DNA of 64,000 nt. Origin: Monomorium pharaonis. Taxonomy: Eukaryota > Arthropoda > Insecta > Hymenoptera > Formicidae. Position 1 is the stretch's first letter. Every line of letters starts with the position of its first letter. Location of the stretch: positions 19,428,996 to 19,492,995 of the forward strand of contig NC_050467.1 in NCBI RefSeq assembly GCF_013373865.1. Reading direction: 5' to 3'. A program made the translations under genes and the position numbers. Under the pieces are notes generated by a model, which was given only the letters and a program-made list of their open reading frames with translations, made no database searches and had not been told where the DNA came from. Shown here piece after piece: positions 50,001 to 61,953 of the stretch.

Positions 50001-53000
50001 AAATCAAAAGTGAGAAGAAATGTAAGATTATTCTGGACCGTTCTATATAAGTACCACCAGCGGATTCCACTGCCTTCAAAGAATGTGGTTTTCCAGCACT
50101 ACCCATATTGGACTTTTTAGCTCGCCTTTCAATATATCTTCCGCCATTCTTATAATTCTCTTTTGTTTCGGAAAATGGGCAATTCGTTGGTCACCTACAT
50201 TTTACCTTTGTTGTAATCTATCGACCAATAATTTTTACTTACAGATACTTTTCTATATTCTATATAATTTTTATTTACATGATTATTAAATCATGTTATT
50301 TTTTTAAAAGCCTTAATTACTATTACATAAAATATTCAGGACTTATTGACGAAAAATTTAAAGATTAATAGATTTGCAACCAATGTCAATAAATATAATA
50401 TTATTATATTATTTTATCTATAATTTATATTCGCAAAAGCATTTTTTGTTATAAATAGTCAATATATTAATAATATTGCGACATTTTGATTCAATCTTTT
50501 CTTCAGAATGGATCATCAAATGCGATTGCACAGTGAAGAACACAATAATAGGATTGTTATTTGCACAATCTCAAAAATGAGAAAGAGAGGGTATAAAAAT
50601 CAGAGGTAAAAGAAAGACATCCAACGAATCGCTGAGTCGTGTCTTCTATTCATTCCGTAATTTTCCGCCTATCAAACGTTTGGCCGCTCATCAAATTCTG
50701 GCAAACCTCGGCTCAGTTTCTTTTTACATTCGATCGATAAAGGCTGTTGCTCTTCAATTTTGATTTCACATTGCTCTTCGTGGTGCCGCATTAGTTCGCA
50801 GATATAGCACCACGTTACATCAGCTTTATCCATATTTGGTGCAATATTCAGCCATATACAGCATATATTTAGTTCAAAGTTCGCAGCAACTTGGTCTTTA
50901 GCCCTTTGTTTCTGATGTTCACAATGGGTGGCGAATATCAGACCTTACACCATTTACGTGGATCGATAATATCTTCGACAGTATTTTCAGGGATTCTCAA
51001 CCCAAACTGTATCTCGTAACTTCTATGGATCTTGTAAAATTTAAGATGACGTCTGTATATTTAACATTACTTTATCATTCGTGACTATGATTGTCACTAT
51101 GTAACTTTTACATAATCGTAATCTATTAAATTTCTTTTCGCAACATTGTTAACATATTATATTAAAAAATCTATATATAATTTAAGAGTAAATAAATATT
51201 TAAATAAAATGTTAGGAACACATTGTGATATTGTTTTGTTCTCGATGTACACGACGAAAGCACCTGAAAGCTTTCACGTGCTGATGAATTGTAAATTTTG
51301 AAGTTAAACATGAAGAAGAGAAAACTTAAAAGGCAAACTATAAAGCTTGTTCTTGAAAATATATGTCTTAAATTTGTATTTGCATATTAAATTTGCATAC
51401 GTCATAACACTTGTATTTACTGAATGAAAAAGACAAGAAAATGCATAATTTACTTTTAATATTTAGAATCATATGTTTTAAAATTTGTATACATAATACT
51501 CATAGTCGCCATAATCGTATCTATAAAATTTCAATTTTAAAAAATATATTTTATATTTTTAATATTTTTGAATTAAGGAATCACATCTGTGCCAAAAAGA
51601 AAAAAAAGACATTGCACAAGGCGTCGGTCCTTACTACTTGGAGAACAGCAAGGTCGAGTGTCATTACATTGATCGTTTTTTTGGGATCAGAACGAGGTTA
51701 ATCTCGATAATACTTAACACACTGGGTTTGTGCCATAAAAATAGACCGTCGATAAAACTGGTCCGTGAAACTTTCTTTACTTGCTTGGAGGTTTGATCAG
51801 ATAATCAGGGTGACTTTACTAAAGGTAATGCATCTAAAAATATACTGCAATTAACGTTTTTATAAAAGATTTTTATAAAAGACTTTCAACATTAGAATTT
51901 TTTAATTCTTTTAATTAATATAAATGTAATTGGACAGTGTTATAAAATATACAAATTTTAAACTTACATTTAAGATACACATATTCTTGAGAAATGTAAC
52001 TTTATAATTATGTACACTCTCTCTTCATGTTTTACTTTAATATTTACAATATAATACATTTATATATTAAATTCAAGGCTGTTTGCATACATCTTATTTG
52101 ATTGGTATTTAAAAAATTACATCACACATGTATTTTTATATTCAATAAAATACAATCGCATTACTTGTTTATCTCACTAATAGATAAATTGGGAGAAAAT
52201 ATCCCTCTGAGATTTTCGATAAAATAAACAGTGCGTGGTAATCGTTTGAGTAAACGTTGCGTGATATACCATGCTATGAAAGGTGAAATGTGTGAGGACA
52301 AGCCCGACACTGACCGATAGAAAAACACATAGGCAAACATACATATGCATACATGCGCATATCTATAAAACGTTCGATGTATGGGTGAGAAAGAGTGATC
52401 GTTTTTTTTTTGCCTTTGTGTTGACACAGTATTACATGCGGCAGGGCTGCGTGGCAGTGATGTCGACCACTTGGATAGCGAGCGTGGCAATATTCGGGGT
52501 TCTGGTGCTCCCCAGAGGTGGTTACTACTTCAACGGGTCTGGCCTCCTTGCCTGCGACCCTTTCTTCGCTAGAGCGTCCCTTAGGTATCGCCACAGTGAA
52601 TCACCGGTGATAAGCTTAACCGATCTTGCCCGTCGCGTTTTGTACGCCACATCGGTGACCAATTGTGAACAATTACAATTTAATGTCGAGAACGCCGTCG
52701 CGCCTTCGATCGTCTTGGGGGAACACCGAGGCGATCAACCGTAAAAGATAGCGATATATCCGCGTTAATGTTCCCTTCCGGTGCTCTTAAAGTTTGATCT
52801 AAACCGGTGCTAAATACGAAAGATCGTCTCTTCGAACCATCGTAACGTTTTTATCAACTTGGTAGTTTAGAAACTATCTCGCCGCATTAGTTCAAACAAA
52901 ATTATTCACGTTATATATCTCGGCTTCTGTTGTTACGAAAATCGAATAAAAAAAGATTGACGCTAATTTAAATGCACTCAAGTTAAAATTTCGCAAAGTG

Positions 53001-53419
53001 TATTGCAAAGCGTAATAATTATATTAATTTATAGTACAGAAAGTTGAAACGGATGCATCGCAAAACTGATTTTTATTGTAATATAAATATCGATAAACTT
53101 CGTGCACGTATCATCAGATTTCGCGCAATCTGCAGCTTGTACGAATATAATTATTGCGTTCGCGTGAGATATCATCTTTGCGGGGCCGCTTTATATTCCC
53201 ACTTGCGTATGACGCGCTAATTACTGCTTTTCTGAACCGGAAAATGCTCTTTATCGTATCTCCTTTTTCAGGATCCTGGCGTGTTGCTGTTTTTATTTCC
53301 CGACGACGATGGTGCTGATGTACTGCTACGGCTCGGCCTTCCACGTTAACAAACTACGCTTGAAAAGAGTAGTCTGTGTTAACACGCCAGAAGTCATTAG
53401 CGGCGGCCATATAGAAAGG
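37785..53419 (+). CDS. Orphan class A (rhodopsin-like) GPCR, amine-receptor-like, partial gene (TM1-TM5)
   Basis: Five plus-strand coding exons (37878-38099, 39566-39691, 47741-47857, 52430 or 52445-52584, 53272-53419) join in phases 0, 0, 0, 2 to about 251-256 residues. Seen: sequons NSS and NGT in the N-terminus; TM1 with the conserved Asn (CANLLVICVI); TM2 with the conserved Asp (LASNDLAIGLLVTPFG); ECL1 with Trp and the TM3 Cys (GCWPYGEVVCQ); the DRY motif (MAIDRYVCMLHPHRYH); TM4 Trp (STTWIAS); the ECL2 Cys (LLACDPFF); TM5 with Pro and Tyr (YFPTTMVLMYCYG); and a basic ICL3 start (HVNKLRLKR). It is a plasma-membrane receptor expected to signal through G proteins; the ligand is unknown. The fold resembles biogenic-amine receptors, but the usual TM3 Asp is not evident. 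TM6/TM7 were not found. Introns are 1466, 8049, 4572-4587 and 687 bp. Confidence 0.88.
38100..39565 (+). other. GPCR intron 1 (1466 bp)
   Basis: AT-rich, bounded by CAA|GTAAGT and TTTTCTTCCAG|CCC. No other gene or repeat was recognised. Confidence 0.7.
39566..39691 (+). CDS. GPCR exon 2: TM2, ECL1 and start of TM3
   Basis: Acceptor TTTTCTTCCAG|CCC and donor CAG|GTAACT, phase 0 at both ends, 42 codons. It contains LASNDLAIG with the Asp that is nearly invariant in TM2 of class A receptors, the ECL1 Trp and the disulphide Cys at the top of TM3. Confidence 0.88.
40518..40896. mobile_element. Foldback/MITE element with ~110-bp near-identical inverted arms
   Basis: Left arm 40518-40629 and right arm 40789-40896 are reverse complements over their whole length, with only about two indels: 3 nt in GTTGTTTTT versus GTTTTT, and one A in a poly-A run. 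Recognisable blocks are ATCTATTTTTATCGACAGGG, GGAAATGGAAACG and CTTGTTTAATTGAACATCGC. The centre (40630-40788) is a 159-bp AT-rich spacer with a TATG/TATA run and no transposase. Ends are AATTCG...CGAATT; a clear target duplication is not visible in the TA-rich flank. Confidence 0.85.
43853..44008. mobile_element. Small palindromic MITE-like element
   Basis: The ends share an imperfect inverted repeat (CTCTAAA...GGAATCAGT at 43855-43874 and its complement at 43986-44006). Inside are a perfect 9-bp palindrome CAATCAGTG/CACTGATTG (43900-43924) and a second, similar copy (AATCAGCG...CACTGATT, 43970-43992). There is no coding capacity. Confidence 0.5.
47664..47690 (+). repeat. GA-rich tract upstream of GPCR exon 3
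   Basis: AAGAGAAAGAGAGAGGGAGA-type purine run ending 50 bp before the exon 3 acceptor. Confidence 0.8.
47741..47857 (+). CDS. GPCR exon 3: TM3, DRY motif and ICL2
   Basis: Acceptor CTGTTCCAG and donor AAAAGG|GTAAGC, phase 0 at both ends, 39 codons. It reads ALLRGALTQQSAVILVCMAI followed by DRYVCMLHPHRYHKHSSKR. DRY is the G-protein-coupling switch, and the HPHRYH stretch is ICL2. A GA-rich tract sits about 50 bp upstream of the acceptor. Confidence 0.9.
48998..49020. repeat. (CT)n microsatellite
   Basis: Short CT dinucleotide run with flanking pyrimidines. Confidence 0.8.
50672..51060 (-). pseudogene. Antisense frame-broken coding relic with paired Cys/His motifs, unidentified
   Basis: Read on the minus strand, 51060-50941 is open (motifs FGLRIPENTVEDIIDPRKWC) and hits a stop right after WCKV. 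The next frame is open from 50938 to the stop at 50672 for 88 codons (THCEHQKQRAKDQV, NICCIWLNIAP, TWCYICELMRHHEEQC, LPEFDERPNV). A single-base indel near 50940 would explain the break. Two similar blocks, WCKV...THCEH and WCYIC...HHEEQC, suggest zinc-coordinating units. I do not recognise the family. Composition is richer in charged, Cys and His residues than random frames in this AT-rich intron. It could be a retrocopy, a transposon or viral relic, or part of an unannotated nested gene. Confidence 0.45.
52430..52584 (+). CDS. GPCR exon 4: TM4 and ECL2 (two possible in-phase acceptors)
   Basis: A long T tract and TTGACACAG end at 52429; a second AG (CGGCAG) ends at 52444. Both keep phase. 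The downstream site joins SSKR directly to GCVAVMSTTW; the upstream site inserts YYMRQ. TM4 (VMSTTWIASVAIFGVLVL) and ECL2 with its Cys (LLACDPFF) follow. Donor CTTAG|GTATCG, phase 2. A plus frame continuing past the donor is intron. Confidence 0.87.
52585..53271 (+). other. GPCR intron 4 (687 bp)
   Basis: Bounded by CTTAG|GTATCG and CCTTTTTCAG|G. No internal feature was recognised; the GC-richer first 150 bp is open in the exon 4 frame but lies outside the GPCR alignment. Confidence 0.75.
53272..53419 (+). CDS. GPCR exon 5: TM5 and start of ICL3
   Basis: Acceptor CTCCTTTTTCAG; the first G completes an Arg codon (AG+G). It encodes ILACCCFYFPTTMVLMYCYG (TM5 with the conserved Pro and Tyr) followed by SAFHVNKLRLKRVVCVNTPE and a short tail. 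Donor AGG|GTAAGT, phase 0. The exon is not captured by start-to-stop ORF calling because it has no early ATG in frame. Confidence 0.88.
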
Positions 53420-56400
53420 GTAAGTTTATTCGCTTTGTGAATGAAGTTTAAATCGACAATTCATTGCCAAAGCAGTCGTTCGTTTGGTGATAATTAACGA
53501 AACAAATCCCGTGAAATATAAAAGAAAAACATTACATCGACAAGTGATACGGCATGCACAAAGTGTGTTACGCTGCGTGAATCGCAAAACTGACGTTTCG
53601 CAAATTAGATATTGTTTTCATGTTTGACAGTTAAAAAGAATATCATACAGATGCAATCTTGGCTTTTTCTTCTTTAAATTACAATTTTATATTAAGTAAC
53701 TACCAGTATAACAGAAGAGGATATATAATGGAATTACGTCCGTTTTAGAATTAAGTTCACGTTTTATATCAACATTGTCGATACTAAATTGGCTGCTGTG
53801 TGCGCGATAGTGGCTGTTGAAGACAGATAATATTGAATAATCTTTACTGGGCACTTTTGAAACTTCGTGTTTTACGCGACTCACTCTGTTCACGTCAAGT
53901 TTGTGTTCTCCGGCAAATTACGCAATGAAATTATAAAGCTTGCAAGCAGATATACCGAAGAACTTTATGCAAGAGTTTACGTAAGATTCTCAAGTGCATT
54001 CTCGCAAAAGGGCAGCGACTCGTAAACTAGTTTCTAAATCTGTTGAAATTTGTTGAAACACGAAAGATTCACGTACAGCATCTCGCAACGAGTAAACACG
54101 AATTTGAGAATAGTTGGCATGACGAAAAATCGACTAATCCTGCCGTATTGATATATCTCTTAAAGCAGACACCAAATACACTCGTTTCGAAGTCACAGAG
54201 ACGGTATAAATATATCGCAGCGTAAAAATCTCCTTAATGTTGAAGATTTTGAGTGGAATACTGTCAGTTCAAATAAACTATACAGATAAAGCAATGCTAA
54301 TAAAATCAATTATAATACTGATGGGAATCAAACATCTTGAGATATTGAATATTGATGAACTTGTTGCACGTAATGAATTATTTACCTCAAAACAGGAAGA
54401 AGTATCAATTGAAAAATAATACTTTTAATAAACGCTTTATATAATCAAGAACATCACTGATTATACATAAATACAATTATTAACATTTCTTGTAAGCGTA
54501 CCTACGTAAGAAACCTTACACGAAGAAGTAAAATAATTTTACAAACTTGGAAATATATTATCTGCAGAGTGCTCGATGAGATAACAAAGTTTTCTTCATC
54601 TACTCATTAATCGAAATATATACTATATCTTACAGGAAGACACATTGTCTTATCTATGAAATTGGATCTGTCAAATTTTATTTTTTGCTTTATCCAAAAA
54701 ACCAAAAACGCAATGAACCGATGTGTCCGATCTGCAATGGTTGCATTGCTAGAATCGTAGGAGAAACGACCGCAACCAGCGGATATCCGCGGAAAGACGC
54801 GTAACTTCCGATGATAGAGCCCGCATTGGCGGCTCCTTGGATCGGTATCTTCGGCATTACCAGGAGGACAACCGTCCGAAGTAAGATGGATAGCTCCAAC
54901 GCGGCTAAGCCAGCGTCGCTTGAATTCGCTGTCGCTAGCTGTCGTCTGCGATGCATTGAATTCATCCGCAATAACGAGCTCCTGAGGTCGTCCTCGTTGG
55001 CCTAAAGCTATGCGCTAGACATTGAGCGATCGCGACGGCAACACTGGCTCTATCCGCCGATCTACCAATCCCGGAAAATAGTCGCGAAGGCTCAACAATA
55101 GTAGAATGCAAACACGAGCTGGCGGGATCCTCCGAATAAATGGAATTTAGAGAATCGCCGTGTATTCAAAGGGAGAATGGTTCAATAAACGAGCGATCGT
55201 GAATAATTCGAGAATAATTTGACGACAAGCATCGCAACGTGATAATAATTGGAATGCTAACATTATACGTATATATTTTTTTTAATTTACATTCGATATA
55301 ACTGCAAAAATGTTTGATAGCTATAAAAGATATAAAAGTTTGAAGAATGCAATATAAAATGTCATATTTTCAGTTTTCAATTTCGCGTAAACAGCGCAAA
55401 GCTCTCTGAAGAGTATCAATTTTCTCTGCTAAAGTTATATAGCTCGGATTTGAAAGAAAATTGCACTGATGAAAGATAATACACGCTAATAAGAAACCCT
55501 TTAAGATTTTTATTAAATATCTATTTCATAGTTATGATTTTTAGAGTAACAGCAAATGAGAAGTTGCAAAGTAATATTTCCGATGAAAGCGTAACAGGCC
55601 AACGCGTACCAAATTAGCGTGAATAAAATAATAGTAACTGCTGCATCGGGAAACGGATTATCGACTTCGCCGCGTTTCTCCATTGAGTCATGCGAGGATT
55701 CTTGTGTGACCCGCTTTAAGTAACCCTATTCTAAAAGCTTCCTCTGCTTAATTCCGCTCTAAAAACGAATCTTATGCCTTGGAAATTTTGGCAAGCTACT
55801 ACGGCACGAGAGCCGGCACTCGTGCTTTTGGCTTTTTCCACCTCAGCCCCCGCGTGACGCCCTCGCGGTCAGACCACTACCAACTTCTTCAGGATGTGCG
55901 CCCCAGTTTTCGCGGCAAACAATATTTTTCTTCTTGCGCTCCCGCGTCACCCCCACTCCACGTTTCTCATTCCAGGAAATCGCATTTATCTTGACATTAG
56001 CCAGAACTATCCTGCAAAGAAGCCAAAGAGTTCCGACCTTGTTCCCACTGGATGCACTTGCTTATTTCACTCCGTTTTTTTTTTCTCTGCCGTTCGTACT
56101 TAACGATCTAGTACCATCGACAAGGGAAAAAATCAAGACCTGCGCCGTGTAGGAAAATTATTTCCTCTAATGTCCTTCTTATGTAAGAGTAACACTTTAA
56201 AAATGGTTATCTGTATATAATAAAATTAGCAAAATAAGTTTCCACTTAAAACTTCTTTTCGTAACTTTAGAAATGTACAGATAGCAGTTATTAAAGTTTG
56301 TTTTTACACAAAAAAATATTAGAGGAAACAATTTTGCTACCAGCATCCAAAAGATCTTGATTTCTTTCTTTTATTAATAATGTGTCGTTAAATACGAGCA

Positions 56401-59400
56401 GTAGAACACGGCGCGAAAAAAAATAAAATAATAAAATAGACAATTATATATACATATCATCGAAGATAAGAAATATAGGTTTTAAAACAATTCTAAATTG
56501 GGATACTTTTTATTTTGCGTTGATATAAGCGATTCGATACCCCTAAACAAACTTCGGATCCAATAATCCTACTTTAATTTCGTCTGTGCTCAGACTATAG
56601 ATTCCAGTTTCGACATCGTAAGTCGTCTCACGAGATTCTCTAGAGCGCTGCTGAGAAGTCAAGCGTTTAAGACTCGAGTAAATCGTGAAAATTAAAGGTG
56701 CGCCGATTAAGTCAATCAACCTGAGAGAAACTCAAAGAAACTTCTGCCGTTTCTTCCTGACAAACGGTGCGTTTAATGATAAAATCTCAAGACTCAATCT
56801 ATTTTATGTATCATTTAATCGAAAACATATTAGTGATTCTTTAAGGATTTAAAATTTTAAAGAAATTGGAAGGCACAAAATCTGCCATTATTTTTAACTT
56901 TAAATTTTATATCATTGCTATCACATATTATATTGATCTTGCATGCAATATCAAAAGATTACAAATGATGGAATTCCAAATAGAAATTCGTTTTATGAAA
57001 AATCGATTTCATCAAACCTATCGTATGGATATATAAAAAGGTAGGTAGGTACGTGCTGAATCGCTTCGTCATTTTCATTTTAATCGTCATTTTCGTTTTA
57101 GGTCAAGTCTCTAGGGATTTCAACATTTTTAATGCTAACTAAAAAAACGATATTAGGAATTATTGCTTTACCTAATTTACTGTCGTTGAAGCATTGAAAA
57201 ATTACCCTTTAGTACCATGAGCGCGCGACGGCTTAATCATTATAAATCATCTCGCTGTGCGATCATTAACCCAGTTCAAGTGACGGTCCTCCTTCTGAAG
57301 TAGTCGCATCGGGCACTTTTGCTATGCCGTGCTCGCCAAGAAATTCTGCCCGCACATTTTTTTGTTTTTCAAGTGACTTTTTCTTGCGCACGAATTACGG
57401 CACATTAGCTGCATCAATAAATTCTTGACCCGTGTGACACGTCATTATAACAGAGCGATCTACGGTTTGGCTCATCCAAATAGGAAAACTCCCATCAAAA
57501 TATTCCGCGTCCCGGTTCTCCGCGTGTGCATTATATCGCGCGTTAAAGCGTGTATGTATCCGTTTCCGTACTTCGCAAAATTGTCGGTAATCGGTTGAGA
57601 ATTCGCGAATCGTTATGCTCCCTCATTCCGCCATCGGCTCGTATTTTCCAAGTAGAACCTCGAGACAAAGTGGGTTAAGTGCGCGAGCATGATGGCAGAG
57701 CGGGGGGAATTACAGGATGAAGGCGGGTAAATCTTTCTCTCTTCCTGGCCCCCCCCGACGACGAGTCACGACGACGGTCAGAAACCACTTCCCGTGGGCG
57801 GCGTTCATGCTTTATGTCATGGTCAACGTCCGTCGACGGCATGCGAGTCTATGATATTAATGAATGAGCCGAATCGATTATTCTGACGAGCGATATTAAT
57901 GTTCTGAAATTACTGATTACTAGTCGGGACTAGGTGCTTTACGCTGTTTGAATGAATTATTGCAATTGTTAGAGTTCGAAATTTATTCGTTTGAAAATTA
58001 TGGAACATTGAGACCTCCTTGACATGATGCAATTCAGGAGAATTCAGCGTTGAAACTATTGCATCTCTTGCGTCGCACGGATTGCAAAGTACCGTTATAA
58101 AAAAAGAAAAAATGTAAAAAGGTAAAGAAATATTATACTAGACATCATCTCTCATGTACTGCACGTTTTGTAGCAAGCAGAGCAAGCTTCAGCTTTTTTT
58201 AGGTTCGTAATATTTCTAGATTACTACTGCTACGGTAATAATGTTGGAAAAGGAATTTGCTGCTTTTGTCATGAAGTAGTAATAATATTTTTATTAACAT
58301 GTATTTATTATAGTGATAACGAACAGATATCAAAGAAAATCTTGTTTATATGTAGAATAGCTGTATACATGATACTACATTTTTTCATGTTAATATAATT
58401 AATACAAATCTTTATATGTCTAACTTAAAACAAAATAATATATTGTTCTAATAAAATAGTTTAATAATTGATTAAATAAATAATTTTACTAATAAAATTT
58501 TAATTATTATAAAAGGCCAATCTTAGTATAAAGAAATTTATTTACAAATATAAAAAATTAGCCTGCTCCATATAATTTTAGAACAGTAACTCGAGCATGC
58601 TTTCATACTTAAATTTCATATTTGCTAACGGGAGTAAATCTTCATTAAAATGAAATAGAACTCATTCTGTACTACATTCTATTTTTATTTTGCGCGAAAC
58701 ATCTCTGCGACCCATTTTTCTGATATCAACAACTTTTTAACACTGTTTAAACTTTTAAAATCAAGCTCTTTATACCGCCGTATCATTAGCTCACAGTTTA
58801 TTAGATTCTTTTCTTCTGTCTTTCGTATCATTTCCATCAATTGACAAAATATGAAACAAATCATTTGTTTTTCAAGAAGAATGGTGACCAATATGCATTA
58901 CAGTTAATGGAAAAACGACTTCGTAGAAAACGGTTTATTTGTAAGTAACTTGCTGTTCACTCGTGCCTATATATCGTCTGCCCCCTTCGTTTTTCGCGAT
59001 ATATAATCTCTATGTAGGTCAATGGATGCGGGAATGTCTTCTAAAGGTATTCTCCAACAACGTGTGAGAGATTTTCTGTACGAAAGGAAGAAAAGGAGAA
59101 CAATACCCCACTTATTCAAGAGGGATAAAAACGAAGGGCGTCGTGTTTGGATTTGTCAACAAGCACTAAGACAAATGCATTTAATTAATCAGCAGATTTG
59201 CTTTTAATAAGTATTATAAGTAAAATAATTGTATCCTATCGAAATATATAATACATCAATGTGCGTATCGGCTGTGTCATAAATTTTTCTGACATTTCAT
59301 ATAGATATTATGAGTTAAAAAAAACAAGAGTCGCGTTAATGACGAAATTTACATTACTCAGCATTCTATAGATATATTTATAACAATGACATTATTGCAT

Positions 59401-61940
59401 GCTTGTCTCGTGCTCGTGTCTATCACGTTGCATCTATCACCCTACTTTTATGACGACACTATCGATAACATTCTCCAATAACTCCTTATATGTTACAACT
59501 TTCTTACATGCGCAAAGTTCTTATATTCTAGACGTTATTGGATATCTTCCAATTCTCAAACCAACATGCCGCAGTTCTCTTGGGATGCACGGCTGCGAAA
59601 GAACAAAATTTCATCGATGATAGGTTGGGAGTTAAAACCGGAAGAAAATAACTACAGCAGAAACAAACTAATCTGCTATCTTATTGGGGAGATATTCTTA
59701 AATTTCTTCTCTAACTAAGACTTTCTAAATAAGGCTTTCAGAAAGAGCAGAAAAACAATGAAAAGAAATGAAAAAGATTGTAGCAATTTATAAATAATCC
59801 ATCATATAAATGTTAACTAATTTAATCACACATTTTTAATATATATTATATATCACACACATACATCTTTCTTATAGAAAAAGATTACTGTCCCATATTA
59901 ATTATTTTTGGACCTCTTCAAAGCACTTCAATAACAGACATAACCATTTACTTCAATCAGAATCGAATCATCACGGGGTACTATAGTTGAGTGCAAAGTC
60001 GAGGACTGTATATCAAAAGCGTCCAATAGTTTCAACAGCTATTTTGCCGTAATAAAAAGGTACACAATTGGATGAAATTACTGTTTGACTGAGCGTTAAA
60101 GAGAACCATTAATGTAACACGTATCACACTATTCGACGACGGAAGTACGATAGATAAAGTACCATTTTAATGGAATAATAGAATAATTATATAGAGATTT
60201 GAAGTACAGGCAATTTAAAAACTATTTGAACTACTAAAATAAATTTATATATCAAAAAATTTATATATATTAAGAAAGTTGTCTCTTTTTGAAGTTCAAC
60301 GTTTAAGTAAGATTACAGATTTCAACGGTGATTAGTAGTAATTGATCTTCGATTCGGATAAGAAAAAAAATTACGTAAAGAATTAAAACGTTGGATAATG
60401 TCCAGATCACGTTGTCGAATCTAACAGGTCACTTGAAATTCACGAGGATATCATACGGTCACCGAGCATTCAAAGAGCTCTAAAGCCGCCTTCAATTTTT
60501 CTTTTATTTTACACGTTCTTCTCGTGCCTCATCTTGCTCCTACTTATCGCGAGATAACGAGGTGGAACGAGTCAGATGAGGAATCGAATGGGTTCGAGAC
60601 TCCAGATTGAATCCATGGATTTCCGTGTTGAAGATCATCCGGATGATTTTCTGCGCTTTCTCTTCGTCTACCTCAATACCACATTAATTAATGCTTCATT
60701 TTTATTTTTATTCGCGTGTTATCAATGTATAATATTTGAAATAAGATACGTGCACCTTTTTCATCACCTACTACACACCCTACTCTAAAAACGGATTTAC
60801 CAAGAATATATGTAATAAAGCAAAAAATACAAATAAATTGTTCAACTTATATTTTAATAATATACAAGTTCTTTTAATTAGAACATCTTTCAACCAATCC
60901 TTAGTAAAATGCAGGTACTTAAAATAAGTAAAAATTATTTGTTATTATTAATAAAAAATATAAAAATAAAAAAAAGAAATTATATCAATGATGAAAAAAT
61001 TCTTCACATTTACATCTCACGTTTTGTTGAATAGATACTATATATTCATAGCAAATACGTAATCGTTTTATCCCAAGCGATAGATGAAAGAATCACTTAA
61101 GATATTTGCCACGAGGGAGAATTCACGAAAGTATTATCGATGCGAGACGCTTTGGGACACATTTTAATGTACCGGAAGAAAATCGTTTTATATATTACAG
61201 CAACTTGAAATACGCATACAATTCGATTAAATGTATTATTTTGTCTTGGCAAAGCTTAATTTATTCTAGAAAAATATCAATCTATTAGAATTTATTTATT
61301 AATTTAAGTACACTAAATTTTTATTGTTTATGTTTGTGTCTTCAATATATTTATTTGCATGTCAGATATACAATTTAAAAAAATATAATTTTTAAAAATC
61401 ACTTAGCAGATTAGATGTTTCTAGCAGCAGAACAATTTAGTGACAAAATATAAAGCGATTTTTAGTTTTCCAAAGAGTAAATAAAAAGTACCAAAAGTTC
61501 CTGTTATAAATTACGGCACATGTTTCCTCCAGTGTGGACAAGATAGATTTTTGCAAGGAAATTGCACCTAAGAGAGGATTTTATAATCCTTATGTCAAGG
61601 TGCCAGTTCTTGTGTTCGCGGTGGAAAAGCATTTTCTACTTAAAATCCTTTTTCCGAGAGGCAGCGTGCGCCGTAACCAACAGCAATAATGTCTTTTGGA
61701 GCGGCGTTTATGAGACTTTATTTATTTATTTTTTTTTTCGCGGTAGAGGGATCCTCGGCAGTGAGAATTCGTGTGTAACCACCGAGACTCTAGTGGAACG
61801 ATAAGAGCGACGGCGCGTGTGAGCAACCAACTTACTTCCATCACACTAGAACAGCGGAAAAAAAAACAAGTGTGCCAGAGTCCTTTTTATTATTAGTTCT
61901 ATCTGTTCGCATCCACGTCGTTTACTTGTAATTTAAGTGC
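53420..61940. other. Downstream tract; GPCR TM6/TM7 exons not recognised
   Basis: Presumed next GPCR intron. I searched the plus strand by eye for a TM6 CW-P-like motif and a TM7 NP-x-x-Y motif in a hydrophobic frame and found none acceptable. GC-richer islands at 54.7-55.1 and 57.2-57.85 kb carry several overlapping frames. Short frames at 57717-57854 (45 codons) and 59022-59207 (61 codons, ATG in a good context) show no family features. Confidence 0.45.
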
Positions 61941-61953
61941 AATTTACGCGAAA

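Larger units (their letters stand above)
47858..52429 (+). other. GPCR intron 3 (about 4.6 kb)
   Basis: AT-rich. Contains a CT microsatellite near 48998-49020, an isolated 144-codon plus frame at 49686-50120 with no family features, and an antisense broken open frame at 50672-51060 that looks protein-like. The acceptor side ends in a T-rich tract. Confidence 0.65.

Noticed and set aside
55722..55739. AACCCTATTCTA (NPIL) considered as a TM7 motif
   Set aside because: An in-frame stop lies just upstream and there is no hydrophobic context.
57717..57854. 45-codon ORF (MKAGKSFSLPG..., FPWAAFMLYVMVNV)
   Set aside because: Sits in a GC island where antisense frames of similar length are open too, and is preceded by an overlapping short upstream ORF; no homologue recognised.
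61510..61689. Open frame with a Tyr-Asn-Pro-Tyr block (GFYNPYVKVPVLVF) considered as a GPCR TM7/C-tail exon
   Set aside because: No hydrophobic TM7 helix precedes the NP, the residues do not fit NP-x-x-Y, and no TM6 exon lies between; probably chance.
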